Shown: positions 5,965-14,141, numbered from the stretch's first letter. The stretch: DNA of 40,179 bases from Oscillospiraceae bacterium (GCA_017397835.1 JAFQHV010000036.1:1-40179), one strand, 5' to 3'. Translations and numbers: made by a program. Notes: a model not told the origin generated them from the letters alone.

Positions 5965-6669
5965 ATGAGAATGAGAAAGAAACCCAATCTGCTGCCCCGT
6001 ATGGAGCGCTGCGGTCATCTGCTGATCGACACGTCCGAACAGTCCTCCCCCATGCGCGGTCACTGGCGCGACCTGATGCCTGACGCCACCGCCCTGCATC
6101 TGGAACTCGGCTGCGGCAAGGGCCGCTTTACAGTGGAAACCGCCGCCCAAAACCCCGACGTGCTGCATATTGCTGTAGAACGCGTACCCGACGCCATGGT
6201 CATCGCCATGGAGCGTGCCAACGAGCTGGGTCTGACCAACGTGTTTTTCGTAGACGATGACGCCAAACGCCTGCCGGAGCTGTTTGCTCCCGACGAGGTG
6301 GATCGGATTTATGTAAACTTCTGTGACCCCTGGCCCGGCCATCGGCACTCCAAACGCCGACTGACCGCGGTTGGCTTTTTGGAACTGTATCGCCAAGTCC
6401 TTAAGGACGGCGGACAGATCCACTTCAAGACGGACAACCGCGACCTGTACGAGTGGTCCCTGTTCCAGTTCCCCAAGGCTGCTTTCGAACTGTCCGCGGT
6501 CACCCGCGATCTGCACGAGCACGGCATCTGCGGAGTCATGACTGACTACGAGGAGAAGTTCCACAATCTCGGTACCCCCATCAACCGCTGTGTAGGCACC
6601 AAGCTTTTCCGCGAAGCGCCCCCCGCGCCGGAAATCCCGGAGGACGAACCGGAGCAGGACCACGAATAA
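5965..6669 (+). CDS. trmB: tRNA (guanine46-N7)-methyltransferase TrmB
   Basis: A 234-residue cytosolic SAM-dependent enzyme that makes m7G46 in the variable loop of tRNAs. SAM motif LELGCGKGRF at 46-55; the family signature DPWPGHRHSKRR at 121-132 (usually DPWPKxRHxKRR); TDNRDLYEW at 156-164; TDYEEKF at 193-199 near the tRNA-binding end. The length is normal for the family and the acidic tail is variable. GAGGTG precedes ATG 5965 by 7 bases. It has its own promoter, whose -35 is shared with the tRNA-Pro remnant, and it ends inside a 27-bp inverted repeat shared with the converging feo operon. It marks the first core gene right of the island. Confidence 0.95.
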   Translation: MRMRKKPNLLPRMERCGHLLIDTSEQSSPMRGHWRDLMPDATALHLELGCGKGRFTVETAAQNPDVLHIAVERVPDAMVIAMERANELGLTNVFFVDDDAKRLPELFAPDEVDRIYVNFCDPWPGHRHSKRRLTAVGFLELYRQVLKDGGQIHFKTDNRDLYEWSLFQFPKAAFELSAVTRDLHEHGICGVMTDYEEKFHNLGTPINRCVGTKLFREAPPAPEIPEDEPEQDHE

Positions 6670-6715
6670 AAAAACTCCCCGGAGCGTTCGCTCCGGGGAG
6701 TTTTTTTATTCGTGG
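6660..6715. terminator. Long bidirectional terminator shared by trmB and the feo operon
   Basis: A perfect 27-bp inverted repeat (6660-6686 with 6689-6715) around 2 bases, made of a GC-rich core flanked by A7/T7. Both convergent genes end within it: trmB in CAC GAA TAA and, on the other strand, the Cys-rich gene in the same codons. Confidence 0.9.
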
Positions 6716-6840
6716 GGACAGCTTTTGCACTTGCTGCAGTCGCCACAGCAGCCGCCGCCGGATTTATGGCTGCGCCACATGGAGCGCACCACCAGACCAA
6801 CCACAACAACCAGCACTGCAATTACAATTATATCGCCCAT
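6706..6840 (-). CDS. FeoB-associated Cys-rich membrane protein
   Basis: A 44-residue protein with one N-terminal membrane span (IIVIAVLVVVVVGLVV), then a basic WRSHK and a Cys-rich cytosolic tail (GGGCCGDCSKCKSCPHE) with five cysteines. This matches the small FeoB-associated Cys-rich family, thought to assist ferrous iron transport, perhaps as metal ligands at the pore exit. It starts 7 bases after the feoB stop; a weak site, AGTGAGG, overlaps that stop, implying coupled translation. Its stop codon lies inside the terminator, where the opposite strand encodes the end of trmB. Confidence 0.88.
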   Translation of the reverse strand: MGDIIVIAVLVVVVGLVVRSMWRSHKSGGGCCGDCSKCKSCPHE

Positions 6841-6847
6841 AAGCGCC

Positions 6848-9040
6848 TCACTTTCCTGCGCCTACGCTGTCAAGCCGTTCAACTTTACGAGCCTGATATC
6901 CCTTACGGAACACCAGCCAGCACAGCACAAGCAGCACCACCGCCGCCACTACGGTCCACACACTGAAGGCAGCCGTACCGCTGATCAGACCGCCCAGCTG
7001 ATAGACGATCATGGAAATTGCGTAGGCGAACACACACATATAACCAATGGAGATGGCCGTCCACTTGCCGCTGTTCATCTCACGGCGAATGGCACCCATA
7101 GCCGCAAAGCAGGGGGCGCACAGCAGATTGAAAATCATAAAGCTGTATGCGCGCAGAGGGCCAAAGTCCTGGGCCACCAGCGCCCAGATCTCGTCGCCGG
7201 TCTCGGACAGTTCCCCGGCATAGTTGTAGAGAGTACCGAAGGTCATGACGACCTCCTCCTTGGCGATCAGACCGGTGACGGTGGCCACAGCAGCCTTCCA
7301 CGCCATATCCCCCATCCAGCCAAGGGGATAGAAGATCCATGCGATCATCTTACCCATGGTAGCCAGCAGAGAGTAGTTGTTGTCCTCCACCGCGCCGAAC
7401 ACGCCGTTCTGGAAACCGTAGCTCTGCAAAAACCACAGCACGATGGAACTCAGCAGCACGATGGTAGTGGCGCGCTTGACAAAGTCCCAGCCGCGCTCCA
7501 CGGTGGTGCGGGCCACGTTGCGGGGAGAAGGCATATGGTAGGCAGGCAGCTCCATAACGAAGGGGGCGGCATCACCGGCCAGAGCCTTAAACTTCTTCAG
7601 CAGCACACCGGACACCACCACAGCGGCGATACCGATGAGAAATGCAGACAGCGCCACCAGGGGGGAATTGCCAAACACAGCACCGGCAAACAGGCCGATG
7701 ATGGGCATCTTGGCCCCGCAGGGGATAAAGCCGGTGGTCATGACGGTGATTTTACGGTCGCGCTCGGTCTCGATGGTGCGGGAGGCCAGAATGCCCGGCA
7801 CACCGCAGCCGGTAGCCACCAGCATGGGGATGATGGATTTACCGGACAGACCGAACTTGCGCAGCACACGGTCCATGATAAACGCCACGCGGGCCATGTA
7901 GCCGATATCCTCCAGGATGGACAGCAGCAGGGACAGCACCAAAATCTGCGGTACGAACCCAAGCACCGCACCCACACCGGCCAGAATGCCATCCATGATC
8001 AGGGCGTACAGCCAGCCGCTGACTCCAAGGGTGGTCAGGATACCGTCAAAGAAGTTGGGGACGATCTCTCCAAACAGCACGTCGTTGGCCCAGTCGGTAC
8101 CCAAAGTTCCGATGGAGAACGGATAACTGCCCATGGCAATGGCGTACATGAGGTACATGATGCCGGCAAAAATGGGCAGAGCCAAAACACGATTGGTTAT
8201 GATTCGGTCAATCTTCCCGGACAAAGTCAGTCCATGCTTGACGCGTTTTTTCTTCACCGCTCTGCCCACCACATCCGCAATATAGCGATAGCGCTGGTCA
8301 GCGATGATGCTCTCGGCATCGTCATCCAACTCCTGCTCACAGTCGGCAATATGCTTTTCCAAATGCGCAATCAGCTGGGCATCCAAACTCAACTCCAAGC
8401 GGACGTTCTCATCACGCTCAAACATTTTGATGGCATACCAGCGCAAATAGTTCCCCTGCACCTTGCCTTCGATGGACTCCTCAATGTGCGCCAGTGCATG
8501 CTCCACGCTGCCATTGAATACGTGAGGCATCTCACCGTGGCTGTGGTTGCGGGCCAATTCCACTGCCTTCTCCGCAGCTTCCGCACACCCCTCTCCTTTC
8601 AGGGCGCTGATCTCCATTACCACACACCCAAGGGCGCGCCCCAGCTTTTCCAGGTCAATTTGATCTCCGGTCTTGCGCACCAGGTCGATCATGTTTACCG
8701 CCACCACCACCGGGTGTCCCAACTCGATGAGCTGGGTGGTCAGGTACAGGTTGCGCTCGATGTTGGTACCGTCCACGATATTCAAAATAGCATCCGGGTG
8801 TTCGTTGACCAAATAAGTACGGGTAACTACTTCCTCCGGGGAATAGGGAGAGAGCGAATAGATTCCGGGCAGGTCCTGAATAATGACATCCTTATGCCCT
8901 TTCAGCCGCCCTTCCTTCTTCTCCACCGTGACGCCGGGCCAGTTGCCCACGTACTGATTGGATCCGGTCAGGTGGTTGAACAGGGTGGTCTTGCCGCTAT
9001 TGGGATTGCCTGCAAGGGCAATTCTAATATCCATTTTCAT
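6848..9040 (-). CDS. feoB: Ferrous iron transport protein B
   Basis: A 730-residue membrane Fe(II) transporter with an N-terminal G domain. G1 GNPNSGKT at 11-18, switch region GNWPGVTVEKKEG at 32-44, G3 DLPG at 56-59, G4 NMID at 116-119. A cytosolic helical linker follows to about residue 270, then the two Gate-type membrane halves with conserved CGVPGILASRTI and PCGAKMPIIG segments. The length is normal. Start: ATG 9040 has GGAAGG only 3 bases away; ATG 9034, two codons in, has a better 9-base spacing and may be the real start. It is the middle gene of feoA-feoB-Cys-rich protein. A GTTAG-N6-CTAAC palindrome sits upstream at 9053-9068. Confidence 0.97.
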   Translation of the reverse strand: MKMDIRIALAGNPNSGKTTLFNHLTGSNQYVGNWPGVTVEKKEGRLKGHKDVIIQDLPGIYSLSPYSPEEVVTRTYLVNEHPDAILNIVDGTNIERNLYLTTQLIELGHPVVVAVNMIDLVRKTGDQIDLEKLGRALGCVVMEISALKGEGCAEAAEKAVELARNHSHGEMPHVFNGSVEHALAHIEESIEGKVQGNYLRWYAIKMFERDENVRLELSLDAQLIAHLEKHIADCEQELDDDAESIIADQRYRYIADVVGRAVKKKRVKHGLTLSGKIDRIITNRVLALPIFAGIMYLMYAIAMGSYPFSIGTLGTDWANDVLFGEIVPNFFDGILTTLGVSGWLYALIMDGILAGVGAVLGFVPQILVLSLLLSILEDIGYMARVAFIMDRVLRKFGLSGKSIIPMLVATGCGVPGILASRTIETERDRKITVMTTGFIPCGAKMPIIGLFAGAVFGNSPLVALSAFLIGIAAVVVSGVLLKKFKALAGDAAPFVMELPAYHMPSPRNVARTTVERGWDFVKRATTIVLLSSIVLWFLQSYGFQNGVFGAVEDNNYSLLATMGKMIAWIFYPLGWMGDMAWKAAVATVTGLIAKEEVVMTFGTLYNYAGELSETGDEIWALVAQDFGPLRAYSFMIFNLLCAPCFAAMGAIRREMNSGKWTAISIGYMCVFAYAISMIVYQLGGLISGTAAFSVWTVVAAVVLLVLCWLVFRKGYQARKVERLDSVGAGK

Positions 9041-9052
9041 CTTCCTTCCGCA

Positions 9053-9068
9053 GTTAGTTTTAGCTAAC
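9053..9068. promoter_or_regulatory. Putative iron box 1 (feoA-feoB gap)
   Basis: GTTAG-N6-CTAAC. The same motif occurs at 9365-9380 and, with one mismatch, at 9413-9428. It resembles a shortened DtxR/IdeR-type operator; the regulator is not in the window. Confidence 0.6.
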
Positions 9069-9109
9069 CGCCGTCCATAAAAACAGGCGGCTGCAGATGC
9101 AGAGTTGGA

Positions 9110-9331
9110 TTACTCCACCTCTATCATTTCCGCGTCCGCCTTGCGCAGACTAAGTGAATATCCGCGCAGGTCCAATTCCATGGGATCCCCCAGAGGTGCC
9201 ACCTTTCTCACAAAGATTTCCACTCCCTTGGTAATACCCATATCCATGATGCGGCGGCGAACGGGACCCTCCCCGTTCAGCTTAACTACCACAGCGCTTT
9301 TCCCCACAGGCACATCCTTCAGCGTTCTCAT
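9110..9331 (-). CDS. feoA: Ferrous iron transport protein A
   Basis: A 73-residue SH3-like cytosolic protein that works with FeoB. The sequence has the usual order: a strand with VGKSAVVVKL, then RRRIMDMGITKGVEIFV, DPMELDLRGYSLSLRKADAEMIEV. GITKG and the DLRGYSLSLRK stretch are family hallmarks. TTG two codons upstream is open, but GAGGAGGG lies 6 bases before ATG 9331. It is the first gene of the feo operon, under a strong promoter that overlaps two putative iron boxes. Confidence 0.95.
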   Translation of the reverse strand: MRTLKDVPVGKSAVVVKLNGEGPVRRRIMDMGITKGVEIFVRKVAPLGDPMELDLRGYSLSLRKADAEMIEVE

Positions 9332-9364
9332 ATTCAACCCTCCTCGCTCTCGCCGGGTTTGCGA

Positions 9365-9380
9365 GTTAGCTTTATCTAAC
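9365..9380. promoter_or_regulatory. Putative iron box 2 (downstream of the feoA -10)
   Basis: GTTAG-N6-CTAAC, extended by one base pair on each side. It lies just downstream of the -10 box, over the likely transcription start. Confidence 0.65.
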
Positions 9381-9391
9381 TTCCATCAGTG

Positions 9392-9420
9392 AGTATACAC
9401 TCCCCTTCCAAAGTTGTCAA
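9392..9420 (-). promoter_or_regulatory. Promoter of the feo operon
   Basis: Minus strand perfect TTGACA (9415-9420), 17-base spacer, TATACT (9392-9397). Such a strong promoter usually needs a repressor, which fits the palindromes on both sides. Confidence 0.8.
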
Positions 9421-9428
9421 TAGCTAAC
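9413..9428. promoter_or_regulatory. Putative iron box 3 (over the feoA -35)
   Basis: GTTGT-N6-CTAAC, one mismatch to the other two boxes, covering the -35 hexamer. Confidence 0.5.
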
Positions 9429-9448
9429 TTGGAATTTTTTGCATAAAA

Positions 9449-9480
9449 AATCCCCGGCACGCAACTGCGTGCCGGGGATT
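9449..9480 (-). terminator. Terminator of the uvrC-rsmD-coaD operon
   Basis: Perfect 15-bp GC-rich stem with 2-base loop, followed on the minus strand by a T-run. It separates this operon from feoA. Confidence 0.9.
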
Positions 9481-9489
9481 TACAGGCAA

Positions 9490-10011
9490 TCAGTCTTCCT
9501 CCGCCGCGGCATCAAAAATAGGACGGGCAGGGGCCGCGGTTGCAGGCGCAGCGGAACCGGCCGCGGCACGGAACCGGATGCGGGAGCCCTGGATCTCCTT
9601 ATACGCTTCGGCCACAGCCTCTTCGGTGCGGCGCAGAGCATCCTCACAGTACTCATTGGCGGAACGCTTCAGCTCACGGCTGCGCTCCTCCGCCTGCTGC
9701 ATCATTTCGGCGCTGCGCTGGCGGGCCTGATTGAGCACCTCGTTCTCGGCCAGCATTTGCTTGGCTTTCTCCTCCGCCTGCTGGCGGATCAGGTCAGCCT
9801 CTCGCTTGGCAGAGGCAATGTACTCCGTGCGCATATCCAAAAGGCGCTTCGCCTCGGCCAGTTCCATAGGGAACTGGGCGCGGATATCGTCGATCAGGTC
9901 CAACGCACGGTCCCGCTCGATGGCGCATTTGTCGCTGGAAAAGGCCACATTCTTCGCCTCGTCCACCATTTCAAAGAGCATATCCAGCAGTTCTTCCACT
10001 CCGCTTGCCAT
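9490..10011 (-). CDS. Coiled-coil protein, DivIVA- or ATP synthase b-like
   Basis: The 173-residue protein is almost all charged helix. From about residue 45 to 130 it shows coiled-coil spacing rich in Ala, Glu, Arg and Gln (AKREADLIRQQAEEKAKQML, QARQRSAEMMQQAEERSREL), like DivIVA or F-type ATPase b stalks, with no N-terminal membrane span. The tail is Ala/Pro-rich and ends acidic. The function is not known; a placement after coaD is common in clostridial genomes, where it is often labelled ATPase without support. GGAAAGG lies 8 bases before ATG 10011. It is the last gene of its operon, one base after the coaD stop, and is followed by a terminator. Confidence 0.85.
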   Translation of the reverse strand: MASGVEELLDMLFEMVDEAKNVAFSSDKCAIERDRALDLIDDIRAQFPMELAEAKRLLDMRTEYIASAKREADLIRQQAEEKAKQMLAENEVLNQARQRSAEMMQQAEERSRELKRSANEYCEDALRRTEEAVAEAYKEIQGSRIRFRAAAGSAAPATAAPARPIFDAAAEED

Positions 10012-10012
10012 A

Positions 10013-10516
10013 TCAGTTACCTTTCCTTTCCTGCATCTTCTGTTGGATGCGTGTGTTTACTTCGTCAATGATCTCCCGGGGAACAAAATCCGTCAAATCC
10101 GCCCCGTAGCGGGCCAGTTCTTTCACCACGGTGGAGCTTAAATAAGTATACTTCTCACTGGAGGCCAGGAACATGGTTTCCAGATCGGGGTTGAGCTTAC
10201 GGTTGGTAACCGCCATCTGAAACTCCTGCTCAAAGTCGGACACGGCCCGCAGCCCCTTGACCACCACGTGGGCACCCCGCCGTTTGGCGTAGGAGGCCAG
10301 CAGCTCATCGGAGAAGTCGACCTCTACATTATCAAACCGTTCCGTCGCCCGGCGCAGCATATCCACCCGTTCCTCCGGGGTAAAGAGCCCCCGCTTGCTG
10401 GCGTTGATCATCACGCAGACGATCACCTTGTCAAAGCAGCAGCTGGCCCGCTTGATGATATTCAGATGACCCAGCGTTACCGGGTCAAAGCTGCCGGGAT
10501 AGATGGCAATGCTCAT
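10013..10516 (-). CDS. coaD: Phosphopantetheine adenylyltransferase
   Basis: A 167-residue cytosolic enzyme that joins ATP and 4'-phosphopantetheine to give dephospho-CoA, the fourth step of CoA synthesis. The nucleotidyltransferase motif GSFDPVTLGH (HxGH class, ending TLGH) is at 8-17, and SST at 127-129 belongs to the second signature (YLSSTVVKE). The length is typical. Its ATG overlaps the rsmD stop as ATGA, so translation is coupled. With coaX and the pantothenate-type transporter near 28-29 kb, three CoA-supply genes fall in this window. Confidence 0.97.
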   Translation of the reverse strand: MSIAIYPGSFDPVTLGHLNIIKRASCCFDKVIVCVMINASKRGLFTPEERVDMLRRATERFDNVEVDFSDELLASYAKRRGAHVVVKGLRAVSDFEQEFQMAVTNRKLNPDLETMFLASSEKYTYLSSTVVKELARYGADLTDFVPREIIDEVNTRIQQKMQERKGN

Positions 10517-11070
10517 AGGGCCGCACTCCCCTGTCGGTTGTATACAGTCAGCTTGATCTTGCCGTAGCGGTACTCCCGCCCTTTTTCATAGGGAGCGGTC
10601 AACTCCGGCAGCTGCGTGCTGTCTGCACTTTCACATACCATTATACCATGTTCCGACAGAATGTCAAACTTTGCAATGGCAAAAATGCAGTTTTCCAGCA
10701 GCTGCGTGTTATAAGGCGGGTCCAAAAGGATCAAATCAAATTTCTCCCGGCAGCCGGCCAGGAACGCAAGGGCATCCCCCTGCTGTACCCGGGTCCTGCC
10801 CGCAAATCCGGTGGTCTTCAGGTTTTCACCGATGACCGACACCGCTTGACGGCTCTGGTCCACGAAGGTACAGCCTGCTGCTCCCCGGGACAGGGCTTCG
10901 ATACCCAGCTGACCGGTGCCGCCAAACAGATCCAGCACCTTCCTGCCCTCAATGTCGAACTGCACAATGTTGAACAAAGACTCCTTCACCTTATCGGTGG
11001 TGGGCCGGGTGTCCATGCCGGGCAGTTCCTTCAACCGCCTGCCCCGTGCCGTGCCGGAAATCACACGCAT
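10513..11070 (-). CDS. rsmD: 16S rRNA (guanine966-N2)-methyltransferase RsmD
   Basis: A 185-residue SAM-dependent enzyme that methylates G966 of 16S rRNA. It begins with the family signature MRVISGTARGRRL and RPTTDKVKESLFN, has the SAM motif DLFGGTGQ at 47-54 and the catalytic DPPY at 117-120. ATG 11070 is chosen over an upstream frame because MRVISG is the conserved start and AAGGAAG lies 7 bases before it. The gene starts 3 bases after the uvrC stop codon and overlaps coaD by 4 bases, a tight operon. The rsmD-coaD order is widespread in Firmicutes. Confidence 0.95.
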   Translation of the reverse strand: MRVISGTARGRRLKELPGMDTRPTTDKVKESLFNIVQFDIEGRKVLDLFGGTGQLGIEALSRGAAGCTFVDQSRQAVSVIGENLKTTGFAGRTRVQQGDALAFLAGCREKFDLILLDPPYNTQLLENCIFAIAKFDILSEHGIMVCESADSTQLPELTAPYEKGREYRYGKIKLTVYNRQGSAAL

Positions 11071-11072
11071 GG

Positions 11073-12902
11073 TTAATCTTCCTTTCCAGAACAAAAATGA
11101 TCGTACACCGCCGCTGCAGTCTTCTTCCCCACCACTTCTGCCAACTGCTCCACACTTGCGGCTTTGATGGCTTTTATGGTCTTAAACTGCTTCAGCAGCT
11201 GCTGCCGCCGCTTTTCGCCCACGCCGGGAATGTCGTCCAGCACCGAGTGCTTCACCCGGTTGGACTGCAGCTTGCGGTGGTACTCGATGGCAAAGCGGTG
11301 GGTATCTTCCTGAATCTGCCCGACCAGGGCAAACAGGGCGGGAATAGCCTGGATACCGATCTCCCGTCCGTCGGCCCCGATAAGAGCGCGGGTACGGTGG
11401 CGGTCATCCTTGACCATGCCGTAGGCCGGGATGCTCACTCCCATCTGCTCCATGACCTGCACGGCCACCCGCACGTGTTCCTGCCCGCCGTCAATGAGCA
11501 GCAGGTCGGGTTTCGCGCCAAATTCCTCATCCCCGTCCAGCAGCCGCTGCAAGCGCCGCTCCAAAACCTGTGCCATGGCCGCATAGTCATCCGGGCCGTC
11601 CATGCTCCTCAGCTTGAAGTGCCGCCAGTCGCTCTTGCGGGGGCGGCCATCCTCATAGACCACCATGGAGGCCACGATGTCGCTGCCGCCGGTGTTGGAG
11701 ATGTCATAGGCCTCCATGCGCCGGGGCGGCTCATCCAGTCCCAGCATACGGCCCAGAGTCTGCACCAGCCTGCTCTGCCGCTCGGCCCGGGTGGTGACCC
11801 GCTCCACTTCCTCCCGGGCGTTTTGGTTCGCCAGACGGATCAGCTCCGCCTTGGCCCCCCGCTGGGGGGTCAGCAGCTCCACCTTGTGCCCCACCTGCTC
11901 GGTAAACAGGCGGGTCAAGGGCACCGCATCGTCCAATTCACAGGGCAGCAAAATCTGCCGGGGCAGCTGGCCCCGCCCATCGTAGTACTGGCGCACAAGG
12001 TCGGAAATGATGTCCCGCTCGTCCTCCTCCAAAGGGGTGTCGATAAGTTCCACGTCCTTGGCAGTCAGGTCGCCATCTACGTAGTGCAGCACCACGAAAC
12101 CGCTTTTGACCTCGCCCCGGAAAAAACCGGTCACATCGGTGTCGGCCAGCGAACCGGCCACCACCTTTTGCCGCTTACTCAAAAGTTCAATGGCCCGCAG
12201 CCGGTCCCGGAGCAGCGCCGCCTGCTCAAACCGCAGTTCCTCCGCCGCCCGCTCCATTTCGGCGGTCAGGTCGGCGGCCACTTCTTTGAACCGGCCCTCC
12301 AGCAGACCGATCGCCTGCGCGATGGCCCGGTCGTGGTCAGCCTTCATCCCCGCATCCCGGCAGTAGCCGTCGCACTGTCCCATGTGATGGTTCAGACAGG
12401 GCCGCTCCTTGCCGATGTCCCGTGGAAACTGTTTCCCGCAGGCGGGCAGATGGAGGGCGGCACGGATGGCATCAATAATATTTTGTGTGTTGCCCCGGCT
12501 GGCATAGGGACCGAAGTAACGGGCCCCGTCCTGCGCCGGGCGGTTGGTCAGAGAAAAACGGGGGTATGCCTCCCCCACCGACAGGCGGATATAAGGATAC
12601 CCCTTGTCATCCTTCAGCAGGATGTTGTATCGTGGTTGATGGCGCTTGATGAGAGAGTTCTCCAGCACCAGTGCCTCGAACTCACTGTCGGCGATGATAA
12701 CGTCAAAGTGGTCGATCTGCGCCACCATGGCACGGGTCTTATCCGTGTGGGAGGCCGAGTCCTGAAAGTATTGGCTCACGCGGTTGCGCAAGGCTTTTGC
12801 CTTGCCAACGTAGATGACCTGACTGTGCTTGTCCTGCATGATGTAGACGCCGGGCTTCAGGGGCAGGGAATGAGCCTTGTCCCGCAACTGTTCAAAGGTC
12901 AT
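11073..12902 (-). CDS. uvrC: Excinuclease ABC subunit C
   Basis: A 609-residue nucleotide excision repair endonuclease that cuts on both sides of a lesion marked by UvrAB. Domains in order: GIY-YIG nuclease (PGVYIMQDKHSQVIYVGKA, about 17-35) for the 3' cut; a Cys-bearing segment (CNHHMGQCDGYC-like, near 160); UVR motif near 210 (EELRFEQAALLRDRLRAI) for UvrB contact; an RNase H-like nuclease (DLLLIDGGQEH near 470) for the 5' cut; and C-terminal helix-hairpin-helix pair (IPGVGEKRRQQLL). The length is normal. AAAGGAGG lies 8 bases before ATG 12902. It follows the isomerase-like gene by 34 bases in the same operon. Confidence 0.97.
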   Translation of the reverse strand: MTFEQLRDKAHSLPLKPGVYIMQDKHSQVIYVGKAKALRNRVSQYFQDSASHTDKTRAMVAQIDHFDVIIADSEFEALVLENSLIKRHQPRYNILLKDDKGYPYIRLSVGEAYPRFSLTNRPAQDGARYFGPYASRGNTQNIIDAIRAALHLPACGKQFPRDIGKERPCLNHHMGQCDGYCRDAGMKADHDRAIAQAIGLLEGRFKEVAADLTAEMERAAEELRFEQAALLRDRLRAIELLSKRQKVVAGSLADTDVTGFFRGEVKSGFVVLHYVDGDLTAKDVELIDTPLEEDERDIISDLVRQYYDGRGQLPRQILLPCELDDAVPLTRLFTEQVGHKVELLTPQRGAKAELIRLANQNAREEVERVTTRAERQSRLVQTLGRMLGLDEPPRRMEAYDISNTGGSDIVASMVVYEDGRPRKSDWRHFKLRSMDGPDDYAAMAQVLERRLQRLLDGDEEFGAKPDLLLIDGGQEHVRVAVQVMEQMGVSIPAYGMVKDDRHRTRALIGADGREIGIQAIPALFALVGQIQEDTHRFAIEYHRKLQSNRVKHSVLDDIPGVGEKRRQQLLKQFKTIKAIKAASVEQLAEVVGKKTAAAVYDHFCSGKED

Positions 12903-12936
12903 GGCGTAAACCTCCTTTCACGGATTTTGGTGCTTG

Positions 12937-13731
12937 TTACCCTCGCTGGCTGCGGTAGTACTCCACCCGGTCGGCCAGCCTGCGGGCCGCCTGACCGGCG
13001 TGCTTGTAGTACTGCTCCGGAGTCCAGCCGTCGTATACGTCGCTGGCCGGGGCGCACAGCTCCAGCATCAGGCTGCGGTCATAGTCCACCGCCGCGATGG
13101 AAGCCGCCACCCGCTCATAGTCGATGGAGCCGTCGTAGGGAATGATGTGCACGTCCCGCGTACCGGGGCCGAAGTTGTCGTGGACGTGAAGCTGGGCCAG
13201 CAGATGGCCGAACAGGGGCATATAGCGCCGATTGTTGGCAAAGACTCCCTCGTGTCCCACGTCCCAGCAAAAGCCCGCCGAGGGGAACTGCTCAAAGGCG
13301 AAGGCAATATTGGCCAGATAGCGCTGATTCTCGAAGGCAATCTTCACCCCATGCTCGTCGGCATAGTCCACCAACTTCTTGAACCGCTCGTAGCCAATCT
13401 CGCTGATGCGAGGGCACGGCACGCCGGAGGACAGATGCATCACCATCACAGGAATCTCGTACTTGGCACAATCGTCCACCGTGCGCAACTGACGGTTCAG
13501 CATGACTTCGCCGGCCTCTCCCTCGTACCACAGGTCGTTGAGCTCGCCGCCGATGGGGGCGTGGGTGCTTTCGCAGATGATCCCGGCCTTGCGAATGGCC
13601 CGCATCATGGCCTCCATCCGGGGGTTCTCCGCCCCGACAAAGGTGGCCTCAAAGCCGTTTTCCTGCATCAGCCTGATTTGCAAATCGATATCAATGTCCC
13701 CAAAGGCGTTCATGTTGATTCCAATTTTCAC
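12937..13731 (-). CDS. Sugar phosphate isomerase/epimerase-like TIM barrel protein
   Basis: A 264-residue protein of the AP endonuclease 2/xylose isomerase-like barrel class. Likely metal ligands and barrel motifs visible: AFENQRY (about 147), CWDVGHEG (about 171), LHVHDN (about 197) and the terminal MLELC (about 235). Members act on sugars or polyols such as hexuloses and inositols; the substrate cannot be told here. The chosen GTG (13729-13731) has GCGAGGTG about 6 bases upstream; a GTG three codons earlier is the alternative. It is the first gene of the operon with uvrC and has its own promoter (13765-13793). Confidence 0.85.
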   Translation of the reverse strand: MKIGINMNAFGDIDIDLQIRLMQENGFEATFVGAENPRMEAMMRAIRKAGIICESTHAPIGGELNDLWYEGEAGEVMLNRQLRTVDDCAKYEIPVMVMHLSSGVPCPRISEIGYERFKKLVDYADEHGVKIAFENQRYLANIAFAFEQFPSAGFCWDVGHEGVFANNRRYMPLFGHLLAQLHVHDNFGPGTRDVHIIPYDGSIDYERVAASIAAVDYDRSLMLELCAPASDVYDGWTPEQYYKHAGQAARRLADRVEYYRSQRG

Positions 13732-13764
13732 AGCGCACACCTCGCGTAATCAGTTATTTGCTTT

Positions 13765-13793
13765 ATTATGTTCCAACCCCGGAAAATTGTCAA
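13765..13793 (-). promoter_or_regulatory. Promoter of the isomerase-uvrC-rsmD-coaD operon
   Basis: Minus strand perfect TTGACA (13788-13793), 17-base spacer, CATAAT (13765-13770). Confidence 0.7.
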
Positions 13794-13819
13794 CCGAAAA
13801 GGAAGTAGGAACAAAAAAA

Positions 13820-13849
13820 CGGCATCGTCGAAACCGTTCGACGATGCCG
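13820..13849 (-). terminator. Terminator of ptsH
   Basis: Perfect 13-bp stem, 4-base loop, followed on the minus strand by seven T residues. It lies 28 bases after the ptsH stop. Confidence 0.9.
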
Positions 13850-13877
13850 ATATTTTTGGGTAGACCCCTTTGTTCGC

Positions 13878-14141
13878 TTACTCTGCGAAATCGGAAGAAA
13901 TCAGCTGGACCAAAGCCTCGACAGCTTCCTTCTCGTCCGCGCCGTCCGCGATCAGATTGATAGCGGTGCCCTTGATGATGCCCAGAGAGAGAACGCCCAA
14001 CAGGCTCTTGGCGTTGACCTTGCGATCCTCGCGCTCGACCCAGATGGAGCTTTTGAACTCGTTGGCCTTCTGAATGAAGAAGGTGGCAGGACGGGCATGC
14101 AGACCCACCTGATTGTTCACAACGGCTTCCTTGCTATACAT
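13878..14141 (-). CDS. ptsH: HPr family phosphocarrier protein
   Basis: An 87-residue cytosolic carrier of the phosphotransferase system. His15 lies in GLHARPA and is the phosphate acceptor; Ser46 lies in NAKSLLGVLSLG, the HPr kinase site used for catabolite control in Firmicutes. Both residues fall exactly at the standard positions when translation begins at ATG 14141, which has GGAGGTG 8 bases upstream; an upstream in-frame start is rejected for this reason. It has its own promoter and terminator. No enzyme I gene is adjacent. Having both His15 and Ser46, it can serve transport and regulation, unlike Crh, which lacks His15. Confidence 0.95.
   Translation of the reverse strand: MYSKEAVVNNQVGLHARPATFFIQKANEFKSSIWVEREDRKVNAKSLLGVLSLGIIKGTAINLIADGADEKEAVEALVQLISSDFAE

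Noticed and set aside
5541-6083. Plus-strand frame across tRNA-Pro and the start of trmB
   Set aside because: It covers tRNA and tRNA remnant sequence read in antisense, and no coding signal supports it.
6725-9067. 780-residue plus-strand frame
   Set aside because: It is the antisense of feoB and its neighbour, rich in His/Gln/Gly as shadow frames of GC-rich genes are, with no ribosome site.
11046-13145. 699-residue plus-strand frame
   Set aside because: Antisense of uvrC; composition (His, Gln, Leu-rich) is that of a shadow frame.
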